Shown: positions 1 to 8,029, numbered from the stretch's first letter. The stretch: 8,680 nucleotides of DNA from Elusimicrobiota bacterium (GCA_023700845.1 JAMPYD010000059.1:1-8680); one strand, 5' to 3'. Numbers and translations: made by a program. Notes: generated from the sequence alone by a model not told the origin.

Positions 1-2
1 CC

Positions 3-71
3 TCGATCGAGGAGGCCCTCAACATCATCGTTCGTAGGGAGAGTGAATCCTATGCCCAAAACCCTCGCTGA
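3..71 (+). CDS. Possible C-terminal tail of an upstream gene (partial)
   Basis: From base 3 one frame stays open to a TGA at 69-71, giving about 22 residues that begin SIEEALNIIVRR. The first nine codons all end in G or C, as in the genes downstream, while the other two forward frames do not show this bias. The bias weakens after about base 30, so the last part may be read-through over the glyA ribosome-binding site. If real, this gene overlaps the glyA start by 20 bases and belongs to the same transcription unit. The fragment is too short to identify; it does not resemble the RpiB C-terminus I would have considered first. Confidence 0.4.
   Translation, partial: SIEEALNIIVRRESESYAQNPR
36..43 (+). 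promoter_or_regulatory. Ribosome-binding site of glyA
   Basis: The purine run AGGGAGAG lies 8 bases before the ATG at 52. It overlaps the alternative GTG at 43, which therefore cannot use it. This selects ATG 52 as the start. Confidence 0.6.
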
Positions 72-1320
72 CCTGGACCCCGAGCTTTACGCCGCGATCG
101 CCCGAGAGGCGCGCCGCCAGTCCGACAACCTCGAGCTCATCGCCTCGGAGAACTACACCTCCGAGGCCGTGATGGAGGCCCAGGGCTCCTTGCTGACGAA
201 CAAGTACGCCGAGGGCTACCCCGGCAAGCGCTACTACGGCGGCTGCGAGTTCGTCGACCAGGCCGAGACGCTCGCCATCGAGCGCGCCAAGAAGCTGTTC
301 GGCGCCGAGCACGTCAACGTCCAGCCCCACTCCGGCTCCCAGGCGAACATGGCGATGTACCTCTCCGTGCTCAAGCCCGGCGACGGGGTGATGGGCCTCA
401 ACCTCGCGCACGGCGGGCACCTGTCGCACGGGCACCCGATGAACTTCTCCGGCAAGTACTACAAGATCATCCCCATCGACGTCCGCAAGGACGACGAATT
501 GATCGATTACGAGAAGGCCGAGAAGGACGCCCGCGAGAACAAGCCGCGCATCCTCTTCGTGGGCGCGTCGAACTACTCCCGCGTCATCGACTGGGCCCGC
601 CTCAAGAGGATCGCCGACGAGGTCGGCGCGCTCTTCGCCGCCGACATCGCCCATTACGCGGGCCTCGTCGCCGCGGGCGTGTATCCCTCGCCGGTGGGAT
701 TGACGGACTTCACGACGACCACCACGCACAAGACTTTGCGCGGGCCCCGCGGCGGCATGGTGATGTGCAAGTCGATCCACGCCAAGGCGCTGGACTCGAG
801 CGTGTTCCCCGGCGAGCAGGGCGGCCCGCTGATGCACGTCATCGCCGCGAAGGCCGTCTGCTTCGGCGAGGCCCTCAAGCCGGAGTTCAAGCAGTACCAG
901 ACGCAGGTCGTCGCCAACGCGCGGCGCCTCTCCAAGTCCCTCGCCGACCGGGGCTTCCGCATCGTGGCCGGCGGGACCGACTGCCATCTCTTCTCGCTGG
1001 ACCTGCGCCCGAAGAACGCGACGGGCAAGGAGGCCGAGGAGGCGCTCGACAAGGCCGGCATCACGGTCAACAAGAACGCGATCCCCTACGACCCGCAGAA
1101 GCCGTTCATCGCCTCCGGCGTGCGCATCGGCACGCCCGCGATCACGACGCGCGGGATGGGCGAAAAGGAGATGGACGAGGTCGCCGAACTCATCGACTCG
1201 GCCCTCAAGGTCCGGACCGACGACGCCGCCCTCAAGCGGGTCAAGGAAGGCGTCACCGCGCTGTGCCGCCGCTTCCCCATCTACCCCGCCGTCATGGAGA
1301 AGCTGCTCGCCGCCAAATGA
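52..1320 (+). CDS. glyA: Serine hydroxymethyltransferase
   Basis: This PLP enzyme interconverts serine plus tetrahydrofolate with glycine plus 5,10-methylene-tetrahydrofolate in the cytoplasm and is the main source of one-carbon units. The 422-residue product has the usual bacterial length and is complete. Recognisable blocks are the N-terminal LELIASENYTS motif, the SGSQANMAMY cofactor-phosphate region, HGGHLSHG, the DIAHYAGLVAAG segment with the cofactor-contacting Asp and His, TTTTHKTLRGPRGG with Lys227 as the Schiff-base lysine (K229 in E. coli), and GVRIGTPAITTRG with the carboxylate-binding Arg358. A GTG at 43 would add three residues, but the ribosome-binding site favours the ATG at 52. 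The stop TGA overlaps the ATG of the response regulator (ATGA), so the two are probably translationally coupled. One-carbon metabolism fits with mtnP two genes downstream. Identification is secure. Confidence 0.98.
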   Translation: MPKTLADLDPELYAAIAREARRQSDNLELIASENYTSEAVMEAQGSLLTNKYAEGYPGKRYYGGCEFVDQAETLAIERAKKLFGAEHVNVQPHSGSQANMAMYLSVLKPGDGVMGLNLAHGGHLSHGHPMNFSGKYYKIIPIDVRKDDELIDYEKAEKDARENKPRILFVGASNYSRVIDWARLKRIADEVGALFAADIAHYAGLVAAGVYPSPVGLTDFTTTTTHKTLRGPRGGMVMCKSIHAKALDSSVFPGEQGGPLMHVIAAKAVCFGEALKPEFKQYQTQVVANARRLSKSLADRGFRIVAGGTDCHLFSLDLRPKNATGKEAEEALDKAGITVNKNAIPYDPQKPFIASGVRIGTPAITTRGMGEKEMDEVAELIDSALKVRTDDAALKRVKEGVTALCRRFPIYPAVMEKLLAAK

Positions 1321-1700
1321 TCGCTCAAATCCTGATCGCGGACGACAATCCCGACATCACCGGCCTCCTGTCCGACTACCTGTCGGCCAAGGGCAACCGG
1401 GTCATCGTCGTCAGCGACGGCTATCAGCTCGCGCAGAAGGCGGTCGAGCACCGCCCCCACCTGATCCTCACCGACATCCAGATGCCCGGCGCCTACGGCT
1501 CGTCGGCGTACCAGGTCCTGCAGAAGGACGAGGCCACGAAGAACATCCCCGTGATCTTCATGTCCGCGCATCCGTTCTCGAAGCTCGAGAAGCTCCTGCC
1601 CAAGGATCCGAAGACCCGTTTCGTCCAGAAGCCCGTGAGCCTGGAATCGCTGTACGAGCTCATCAAGGAGCTCCTGCCCCTGGGAGGGTATTGCCCGTGA
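1317..1700 (+). CDS. Single-domain response regulator (CheY-like receiver)
   Basis: The 127-residue protein is only a phosphoacceptor receiver domain with no DNA-binding or enzymatic output domain. The acidic pair is Asp9-Asp10, the phosphoacceptor is Asp53 in LTDIQMPG, the conserved switch Ser83 lies in IFMSAH, and Lys105 is in the VQKPVS motif, so all residues for phosphorylation are present. It should act by protein-protein contact or as a phosphorelay intermediate; its kinase is not in the window. ATG 1317 overlaps the glyA stop as ATGA, and the 3' end supplies the ribosome-binding site of mtnP. Placement of a signalling protein between metabolic genes is unusual and its target cannot be read from the sequence. 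The family call is firm and the function is unknown. Confidence 0.93.
   Translation: MIAQILIADDNPDITGLLSDYLSAKGNRVIVVSDGYQLAQKAVEHRPHLILTDIQMPGAYGSSAYQVLQKDEATKNIPVIFMSAHPFSKLEKLLPKDPKTRFVQKPVSLESLYELIKELLPLGGYCP
1682..1688 (+). promoter_or_regulatory. Ribosome-binding site that decides the mtnP start
   Basis: GGGAGGG lies inside the last codons of the response regulator. It is 8 bases from GTG 1697 but only 2 bases from the in-frame TTG 1691, so GTG 1697 is the preferred start. Confidence 0.6.
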
Positions 1701-2569
1701 AGAAGACGAAGAATTACGCGAAGGTCGGCGTCATCGGAGGCAGCGGCCTCTACTCCTCGGACGCGATCAAGAACCCGCGCGAGCTGCGCCTCAAGACGCC
1801 CTTCGGGCCGCACTCCGGGCCGATCACCTTGGGGGACCTCGACGGCGTCCCCTGCGCCTTCCTCCCCCGCCACGGCAAGGGGCACGTCGTCACGCCGACG
1901 GAGATCAACCAGCGCGCCAACATGTGGGCGCTGAAGTCCCTCGGCGTCGAGCGCGTCCTGGCCTTCAGCGCGGTCGGCTCGCTGAAGGAGGAGCTGCCGC
2001 CCCGGACCTTCGTGTTCCCCGACCAGCTCGTGGACCGGACGAAGGACCGGGTGCAGACCTTCTTCGGCAGCGGCCTCGTCGCCCATATCGCGCTGAACCC
2101 GCCGTTCGCTCCGGGGCAGAACGAAATCGTCTTCAACGCCGCCCGGGAGCTCGGCATCAAGTCCGTCTTCGGCGGAACCTACTGCTGCATGGAAGGCCCC
2201 GCGTTCTCGACCAAGGCCGAGAGCGAGATGCACCGCTCCTTCGGCTGGTCGCTGATCGGCATGACCGCCGCGACCGAGGCCAAGCTCGCGCGCGAGGCCG
2301 AGCTGGTCTACTCGCAGGTCGCGATGGTCACCGACTACGACTGCTGGAAGGAGGGCGAGGAGGTCCACACGGAGATGGTCGTGGCCAACCTTCACGCCAA
2401 CTCGGCCAACGCGCAGAAGCTGATGCGCCTGGCCGTGCCGCGCATCGCCGCCGCCCCGCTCGAGCCCGCCTTCTCCGAGGCGCTGAAAGGGGCGCTGTTC
2501 ACCGCCCCCGAGGCGAGGAACAAGGCGACGCTCAAGAAGCTCGACCTGCTGGTGAGGAAATACCTCTGA
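1697..2569 (+). CDS. mtnP: S-methyl-5'-thioadenosine phosphorylase
   Basis: This enzyme splits methylthioadenosine, a by-product of polyamine and other S-adenosylmethionine reactions, into adenine and 5-methylthioribose-1-phosphate. The 290-residue product matches the trimeric purine nucleoside phosphorylase-like family. It has VGVIGGSGLYS at the N-terminus with the phosphate-binding Ser, the PRHGKGH block (Arg58, His59), NQRANMWALK, a CCMEGPAFSTKAESEM block contacting the nucleoside, IGMT, and TDYDCWKE with the base-binding Asp213 and Asp215. Met189-Thr190 and the TDYDCW motif resemble human MTAP, which supports methylthioadenosine over other purine nucleosides as substrate; specificity is still inference. 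GTG 1697 overlaps the preceding stop (GTGA). The 3' end overlaps cdd as TGATG. A substrate-related link with glyA (methionine and one-carbon cycles) and cdd (nucleoside salvage) is plausible. Confidence 0.95.
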   Translation: MKKTKNYAKVGVIGGSGLYSSDAIKNPRELRLKTPFGPHSGPITLGDLDGVPCAFLPRHGKGHVVTPTEINQRANMWALKSLGVERVLAFSAVGSLKEELPPRTFVFPDQLVDRTKDRVQTFFGSGLVAHIALNPPFAPGQNEIVFNAARELGIKSVFGGTYCCMEGPAFSTKAESEMHRSFGWSLIGMTAATEAKLAREAELVYSQVAMVTDYDCWKEGEEVHTEMVVANLHANSANAQKLMRLAVPRIAAAPLEPAFSEALKGALFTAPEARNKATLKKLDLLVRKYL

Positions 2570-3051
2570 TGGCCAAGAACCCGAAGCGCTCCGTCGAACG
2601 CCTCATCGAGACGGCCGTCCAGGCGCAGAAGCGCGCCTACTGCCCTTACTCCCGCTATCCCGTCGGCGCCGCCGTCATGACCGCCGGCGGCCGGGTGTTC
2701 CCCGGCTGCAACGTCGAGAACGCTAGCTACGGCCTGGCCATGTGCGCCGAGCGCGCCGCGATCTACCACGCGGTGGCCAGCGGCTTCGATTCCATCGTCG
2801 CGGTGGCCGTCGTCGGCGCCGCCGCCAAGCCCTGCGGCGCCTGCCGCCAGGTCATGCACGAGTTCAGCGACAAGGACACCGCGATCTACCTCGTCGACCT
2901 GAACCCCACGACCGGCCGCCGCCGGATCGTCAAGACGACGGTCTACAAGCTCCTGCCGCTCGCCTTCGATCCGCTCGCGTCGGGCCTGCTGCCGGCCAAT
3001 CCGCGCAACCTGCTGCGGCGCAAGACCGCGAAGTCCAAGAAGAGGAAATGA
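2569..3051 (+). CDS. cdd: Cytidine deaminase
   Basis: This zinc enzyme hydrolytically deaminates cytidine and deoxycytidine to uridine and deoxyuridine for pyrimidine salvage. The 160-residue protein carries the small homotetrameric-type signature: CPYSRYPVGAAV near residue 25, the substrate-binding NVENASYG at 48-55, the zinc/catalytic MCAERAA with Cys59 and the proton-shuttling Glu61, and PCGACRQ with zinc ligands Cys89 and Cys92. The core ends near residue 135 (LLPLAFDP). About 25 further residues end in a very basic tail, RRKTAKSKKRK, longer than in typical 130-135 residue homologues. The tail's role is unknown. ATG 2569 shares its A with the mtnP stop. The last codons form the ribosome-binding site of the next gene, so the basic tail partly reflects that purine-rich sequence. 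Confidence 0.95.
   Translation: MAKNPKRSVERLIETAVQAQKRAYCPYSRYPVGAAVMTAGGRVFPGCNVENASYGLAMCAERAAIYHAVASGFDSIVAVAVVGAAAKPCGACRQVMHEFSDKDTAIYLVDLNPTTGRRRIVKTTVYKLLPLAFDPLASGLLPANPRNLLRRKTAKSKKRK
3041..3047 (+). promoter_or_regulatory. Ribosome-binding site that decides the accB-like start
   Basis: AGAGGAA at the end of cdd directly abuts ATG 3048 but stands 6 bases before ATG 3054 in the same frame. ATG 3054 is therefore preferred over the earlier ATG, which would add only two residues. Confidence 0.5.
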
Positions 3052-3053
3052 CC

Positions 3054-3449
3054 ATGGACGCCTCCCCCATCAAAGCCGTCGCCGATTGGATGAAGACCGC
3101 GGACCTCGCGGAAGTCGTCTACCGCAAGGACGGGGCCGGGTTCTCGTTGACCGCCCTCGGCGCCGGCGACCACCCGACGCTCTCCGCCCCCGCGATGCCC
3201 GCCGGCCGTTTCGCCTCCGTCGCGAGCGACGGCGTCGGCGTGTTCCAGTGGAGCGAGCCCGGCAAGGCGCGCAAGACCGAGGAAGGCTCCGAGGTCGCCG
3301 CGGGCGACGTCGTCGGGGTGATCGTGACCGGGTCGGGCGCCGCGAAGCCCGTCGTCTCCGCTCACGCCGGCCGCGTGGCCAAGATCTTCATCGAGGCCGG
3401 GCAGGCCGTGGAGTACGGCCAGCCTCTTCTCCTCCTCGAGTCCCGCTAG
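3054..3449 (+). CDS. accB: AccB-family biotin carboxyl carrier-like protein lacking the biotinylation motif
   Basis: In acetyl-CoA carboxylase, BCCP carries biotin between biotin carboxylase and carboxyltransferase. This 131-residue protein has the BCCP layout: an N-terminal helix segment (IKAVADWMKTADLAEVVYRKDG), a short Pro/Ala-containing linker around residues 40-52, and a C-terminal biotinyl/lipoyl barrel (about 54-129). The barrel includes VGVFQWSEPG, the EGSEVAAGDVVGVI strand and turn, and the closing AGRVAKIFIEAGQAVEYGQPLLLLE, which closely matches true BCCPs. However, where BCCPs have EAMKM, this protein reads VTGSGAAKPVVSA (residues 91-103). There is no Met-Lys-Met; the nearest Lys98 is shifted and followed by Pro. 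The frame is continuous, so this is not a frameshift. It probably cannot be biotinylated in the usual way and may be a structural or regulatory subunit. Its neighbours, and accC two genes on, support the family call. Confidence 0.82.
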   Translation: MDASPIKAVADWMKTADLAEVVYRKDGAGFSLTALGAGDHPTLSAPAMPAGRFASVASDGVGVFQWSEPGKARKTEEGSEVAAGDVVGVIVTGSGAAKPVVSAHAGRVAKIFIEAGQAVEYGQPLLLLESR

Positions 3450-4856
3450 ATGGCCAACGCCGCGATACTGTGCACTCAGTGCGGGGCCTCCTCGGCGGCC
3501 CCGCTCTCGCAGTGCGCGAAATGCGGCGGCAAGAACACGCGCGTCTGCGGGGGCTGCGGCTTCCAGAACTCTCTCGCCAAGAATTACTGCGACAAGTGCG
3601 GCAACCCCATCTCCGACCTCGGGCCCGCCGTGGCGCCCCCGCCCCCGACGGCCGTGCCGGGCGCGCCGAAGAGCGACATCCCCGCGACGGTGGTCAAGAA
3701 GCTCTCCAAGGAGCCGGCCGCCAAGAAGGACGCGCTTCCGCCGGCGGCTCCGCCGCCGCCCGCGGCACCGCCGGCCCCCGCGCTGCCGCCCGCGAAGATG
3801 AAGGCCGCCGAGCCCGGCGCCGCCCTCGGCCCCGCGCAGGGCTCGCCCCTGCCCGCGGCGGGACGCCAGATCCCCGACCCCTTCTCGGCGCCCGCCGTCT
3901 CCAACGATCCCTGGTCTCCGGTCGCCCCGCCGCCGGTCGACTTCATCCCGGCGCCGCCGCGCTGGCTCGGCGCCCTGCGCCGCGCCGCCACCGCCTCCTT
4001 CGCCACCCTCGCCGTCATCGGCGCCCTCGTCGGGGCCTGGTACTGGACCGAGAACAACAAGCCCGAGAACGCCTCCCACCGCGCCGCCGTCCGTTATCTC
4101 GAGGTCCTGCGCGCGCGCGACTACGCCGGCGCCTACGCCATGTTCTCCGAGGCCTCCCGGAAATACTGCACGCTCGAGGAGTTCACCGCCTCCCGCGACA
4201 CCACCACCTGGACCTGGTCCGACCTGCGCATCGAGCACATGGAGCCGGGCGCCGTCCTCTTCGCCTACGAGCTCAACGTCACGGGCGCCCCCCCGCGCAC
4301 CGACCGCGTCCTGTTCGTCGAGGAGAATAAGAAGTGGGTCCGGCCCTACAGCTGGGTGCTGATGCAGAAGGTCGAGGAGGCCTTCGAGAAGAACAACGCG
4401 GACATGGGCCTCGTCCTCGCCCAGGCCGCGGCGACGGTCAACCCCCGCGACCCGATGGCCCGCGGCTACCTCTGCGAGGCCGCCTACTACCGCAAGTCGC
4501 CGGTGGACACCGAGCGCCAATGCGTGGCCGCGATCGAGCTGTCCCACGTCTACCCGTCGAACCTGTCGCTCAAGAGCCTGTACCACCTTCACGCGATCCT
4601 CGCCGACACCTACAAGAACGCCCTGAGGAAGCCCGAGCTGGCGCTCGATCAATTCGCGCAGATGCTGGCCTTCCCGAGCATCTCGCCCGCCGACCAATGC
4701 GAGATCCTGCTCGCGCGCGCCGAGGCCTACATCACCCTCAGCCGCCCGGGCGAGGCGCTGGCCGACGCGGACCGCGCCGGCCAGCTGTGCGTCCGGCCGC
4801 AGGACCTCGCGTACATCGAGGACATCCGCCGCAAGCTCAACGTGCCCAACCAATGA
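3450..4856 (+). CDS. Double zinc-ribbon, membrane-anchored TPR-repeat protein of unknown function
   Basis: I do not recognise a named family for this 468-residue protein. Residues 8-50 hold four CxxC pairs (Cys8/11, 22/25, 33/36, 47/50), consistent with two zinc ribbons of the DZANK type. Residues 55-170 are a low-complexity linker rich in Pro, Ala and Lys. A hydrophobic segment at about 182-199 (FATLAVIGALVGAWYW), preceded by Arg-rich residues, should be a single membrane span with the ribbons in the cytoplasm. Residues 210-300 (RYLEVLRARDYAGAYAMFS onward) look like an NTF2-like/DUF4878-type fold, by impression only. Residues 305-460 are helical with TPR-like repeats, best seen at ILLARAEAYITLSRPGEAL. 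The ATG directly follows the accB-like stop, and accC starts 10 bases downstream. The context suggests a link to acetyl-CoA carboxylase or the envelope, but this is inference. Confidence 0.85.
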   Translation: MANAAILCTQCGASSAAPLSQCAKCGGKNTRVCGGCGFQNSLAKNYCDKCGNPISDLGPAVAPPPPTAVPGAPKSDIPATVVKKLSKEPAAKKDALPPAAPPPPAAPPAPALPPAKMKAAEPGAALGPAQGSPLPAAGRQIPDPFSAPAVSNDPWSPVAPPPVDFIPAPPRWLGALRRAATASFATLAVIGALVGAWYWTENNKPENASHRAAVRYLEVLRARDYAGAYAMFSEASRKYCTLEEFTASRDTTTWTWSDLRIEHMEPGAVLFAYELNVTGAPPRTDRVLFVEENKKWVRPYSWVLMQKVEEAFEKNNADMGLVLAQAAATVNPRDPMARGYLCEAAYYRKSPVDTERQCVAAIELSHVYPSNLSLKSLYHLHAILADTYKNALRKPELALDQFAQMLAFPSISPADQCEILLARAEAYITLSRPGEALADADRAGQLCVRPQDLAYIEDIRRKLNVPNQ

Positions 4857-4859
4857 GGA
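4855..4859 (+). promoter_or_regulatory. Ribosome-binding site of accC
   Basis: GAGGA overlaps the stop of the zinc-ribbon gene and lies 7 bases before GTG 4867, which supports that non-ATG start. Confidence 0.6.
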
Positions 4860-4866
4860 TCAAACC

Positions 4867-6220
<1,354 letters not shown>

Positions 6221-6228
<8 letters not shown>

Positions 6229-6820
6229 CGACTTCCGCAAGACCATCGCCGCGCAGCTCAAGGACTCCGCGAAGGTCCTGACCGCCGTGGCGAAGCTCTC
6301 CCCCGTCATCGACGCCGCCGCCAAGGACCTCCTGCGTTCCTACCGCAACGGCGGCAAGCTCCTCTCCTTCGGCAACGGCGGCTCCTCCTGCGACGCGATC
6401 AATTTCGCCGACGAGCTGACCGGGCGCTACCGGCGCAACCGCCCCGGCCTGCCGGCGGTCGCGCTCTCGGCCAACACCAGCGACCTGACCTCGATCGCCA
6501 ACGACTTCGGCTTCGAATACGTCTTCGAGCGGCCGCTGCGCGCGCTCGGCCGCCCGGGAGACGTCGCCGTCGCGATCTCGACCTCGGGCAATTCCAAGAA
6601 CGTGCTCAAGGCGGCCGCCGCCGCGCGCGAGCTCGGGATGACGGTCATCGGCCTGACCGGCCGCTCCGGGGGCAAGCTCAAGGACCTCTGCGACCGCTGC
6701 GTCCGCGTGCCCTCCGACTCGACGGCGCGCATCCAGGAGGCGCACATCGCGGTCATCCAGATCTGGTGCGGCATCCTCGAGGACGAGCTGTTTCCGGACG
6801 CGCCCCTCGCCCACGGCTGA
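6221..6820 (+). CDS. gmhA: GmhA-family SIS-domain sugar isomerase (sedoheptulose-7-phosphate isomerase-like), histidines replaced
   Basis: GmhA converts sedoheptulose 7-phosphate to D-glycero-D-manno-heptose 7-phosphate, the first step to the ADP-heptose of LPS core. This 199-residue protein aligns with E. coli GmhA, by memory, almost without gaps: FGNGGSSCDA at 50-59, ADELTGRYRRNRPG, ANDFGF, the SIS phosphate-binding AISTSGNSKNV at 118-128, GLTGRSGGKL and RIQEAHI at 170-176. Glu65 and Gln172 are kept. Asn61 (codon AAT) and Gln180 (codon CAG) occupy the places of E. coli His61 and His180, which bind the active-site metal or act in catalysis. Activity may therefore be lost or altered, as in the GmhA-like regulator DiaA, whose His180 position is also substituted. 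The gene overlaps accC upstream and rfaE2 downstream (TGATG), and the latter supports a heptose role. The family is clear; the reaction is not. Confidence 0.88.
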
Positions 6821-7293
6821 TGGCCTCCACGACCAAGATCGTTCCGCTGAAGAAGCTCGCGACCCTGCGCGAGCTGTGGCGCTGGGAGGGCCGCGCCGTC
6901 GTCTTCACCAACGGCGTCTTCGACATCCTCCACGCCGGGCACGTGAAGGTGCTCGAGAAGGCGAAGGCGCAGGGCGACCTGCTCATCGTCGGCGTCAACT
7001 CCGACGCCTCCGTGCGGCGGCTGGAAAAAGCCCCGGGGCGCCCCCTCAACAAGTGGCGCGACCGGGCCGAGATCATCGCCGCGCTCGGCTGCGTCGACGC
7101 CGTGGTCAAGTTCGACGAGACCACGCCCGAGAAGCTGATGGCGCGGCTCAAGCCCGACGTCCAGGTCAAGGGCGGGGACTACAAGCCCTCCGACCTCCCC
7201 GAGGCCCGGCACGCCGGCAAGGTCGTCATCGTGGCGCTGAAGAAGGGCTACTCGACGACCGGCCTCATCAAGCGCCTTCAAGGAAAGCGCTAG
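6820..7293 (+). CDS. rfaE2: D-glycero-beta-D-manno-heptose 1-phosphate adenylyltransferase (stand-alone HldE C-terminal domain)
   Basis: This nucleotidyltransferase joins ATP and heptose 1-phosphate to make ADP-heptose for LPS inner core. The 157-residue protein equals the C-terminal domain of E. coli HldE; the kinase domain is absent, so the kinase must be separate. Motifs seen are TNGVFDILHAGHV at 30-42 with the nucleotide-binding HxGH (His38, His41), VGVNSDASVRRL at 58-68, RPLN, the RAEIIAAL segment, VKGGDYKP at 116-123 and YSTTGLIKRL at 144-153, where Ser-Thr-Thr contacts ATP phosphates. All are intact. ATG 6820 shares its A with the stop of the gmhA-like gene, pairing the first and last steps of the pathway; hldA and gmhB are not in the window. 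The 3' end runs 26 bases into the convergent TPR gene. A different sugar phosphate as substrate cannot be excluded. Confidence 0.93.
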   Translation: MASTTKIVPLKKLATLRELWRWEGRAVVFTNGVFDILHAGHVKVLEKAKAQGDLLIVGVNSDASVRRLEKAPGRPLNKWRDRAEIIAALGCVDAVVKFDETTPEKLMARLKPDVQVKGGDYKPSDLPEARHAGKVVIVALKKGYSTTGLIKRLQGKR

Positions 7294-8029
7294 CTCCGCC
7301 CGCGAGAAGCTCCCCGCCCCTGAGGAGCAGCTCGTCGTCCGGCTGGACCGCGCGCGCCTTGCGGACGACCTCGGCGGCGGTTCGCCGCATCCCCATGAGG
7401 TCGAGGGTCATCGCCAGGTTGTAGTGCGCGAGCGCGTTGCGGGGATTGAGGCGCAGCGCGGCCATGAAGCGGGCGACGGCCTCGTCCGGGCGGCCCGCCC
7501 GGCACAGCGCGGCCCCCAGATCGTTCTCGAGCGCGAAGGTGCGGCCGAGCTCCAGGGCGCGGCGCAGCGAGGGATCGTCCAGATCGTAGCCCCCGGCCCG
7601 CCAGGCCTGATGCCAGCCCTCGGCGTCGTTCGGATCGAGGGCGAGGGCGACGAGCGCCTCCCGCCTCGCCCGTTCGCGGTCGCGCTCCGAGCCGCGCCCG
7701 ATCGCGAGCGACATGGCGCGGTGGCCCTCGGCGCGCCCCGGCTCCGCGCGCAGGGCCGCGGCGGCGGACGCGCGGGCCAGGGCGTGATAGCTCCGGCATT
7801 CGAGGCCCGATATCTCGAGGCGGAAGCCCCAGAAGGCGTACGTCTCCGCCAGGCCGGCGAGAGCGCGCGCGGAGGCGGGCTCGAGCGTCAGGATCTCCCG
7901 GTAGCGCGCGGCGGCGCCCGCGTAGCCTTCGACGTCGAAGCGGCGCATGAGGCCCCGGGCCCGGAGGAAAAGGGCGTCGAGACGGGACGACGGGGCCGCG
8001 CGCGGCGCGCAGGCGGTCGGCATGGTCAT
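7268..8029 (-). CDS. TPR-repeat protein of unknown function
   Basis: The 253-residue protein is built mostly of helical, Ala/Arg/Leu-rich tetratricopeptide-like repeats. Units are visible around residues 38-66 (AAARYREILTLEPASARALAGLAE), 84-110, 120-140 (REALVALALDPNDAEGWH) and 183-209 (EAVARFMAALRLNPRNALAHYNLA), plus a last partial one at 217-231. No signal peptide, lipobox or membrane segment is seen, so it is probably cytoplasmic and binds other proteins. The ATG at 8029 overlaps the stop of the upstream secretion ATPase as ATGA; a second ATG six bases further in, at 8023, is an alternative. The coupling suggests a partner role in the same pilus or secretion system, but it lacks the lipoprotein signal expected of PilF/PilW-type pilotins. 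The 3' end overlaps rfaE2 on the other strand. Confidence 0.85.
   Translation of the reverse strand: MTMPTACAPRAAPSSRLDALFLRARGLMRRFDVEGYAGAAARYREILTLEPASARALAGLAETYAFWGFRLEISGLECRSYHALARASAAAALRAEPGRAEGHRAMSLAIGRGSERDRERARREALVALALDPNDAEGWHQAWRAGGYDLDDPSLRRALELGRTFALENDLGAALCRAGRPDEAVARFMAALRLNPRNALAHYNLAMTLDLMGMRRTAAEVVRKARAVQPDDELLLRGGELLAGGASAFLEGA
7271..7291. terminator. Imperfect inverted repeat at the convergent gene junction
   Basis: AGCGC and GCGCT arms form five pairs, then after one C/A mismatch two further T-A pairs close a 5-base loop. It sits exactly where the 3' ends of rfaE2 and the minus-strand TPR gene overlap. No T-tract follows on either strand, so an intrinsic bidirectional terminator is only a possibility. 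Confidence 0.25.

Noticed and set aside
43..51. GTG at 43 as the glyA start
   Set aside because: It lies within the ribosome-binding purine run, while ATG 52 is spaced correctly and fits the family's N-terminus.
25..987. A 320-codon minus-strand frame opposite glyA
   Set aside because: Low-complexity composition and full overlap with an unmistakable glyA; explained by GC bias.
3321..3366. Frameshift or sequencing error removing the BCCP biotin motif
   Set aside because: The reading frame matches BCCP on both sides with nearly the expected spacing, and none of the other frames encodes EAMKM.
3738..3800. Repetitive CCG/GCC-rich tract as a DNA repeat or CRISPR-like element
   Set aside because: It encodes the Pro/Ala linker of the zinc-ribbon protein in frame, with no regular unit or spacer.
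2943..4853. A 636-codon open frame on the minus strand, plus many other long antisense frames
   Set aside because: It runs opposite cdd, the accB-like gene and the zinc-ribbon gene, which have clear family motifs. Its product is repetitive Gly/Arg/Val/Leu/Asp typical of antisense frames in GC-rich DNA, with no recognisable domain.
8021..8029. ATGACCATG shared between the starts of the TPR gene and the accB-like gene (3048-3056) as a regulatory motif
   Set aside because: Nine bases around start codons in overlapping genes can coincide by chance, and nothing else around them matches.
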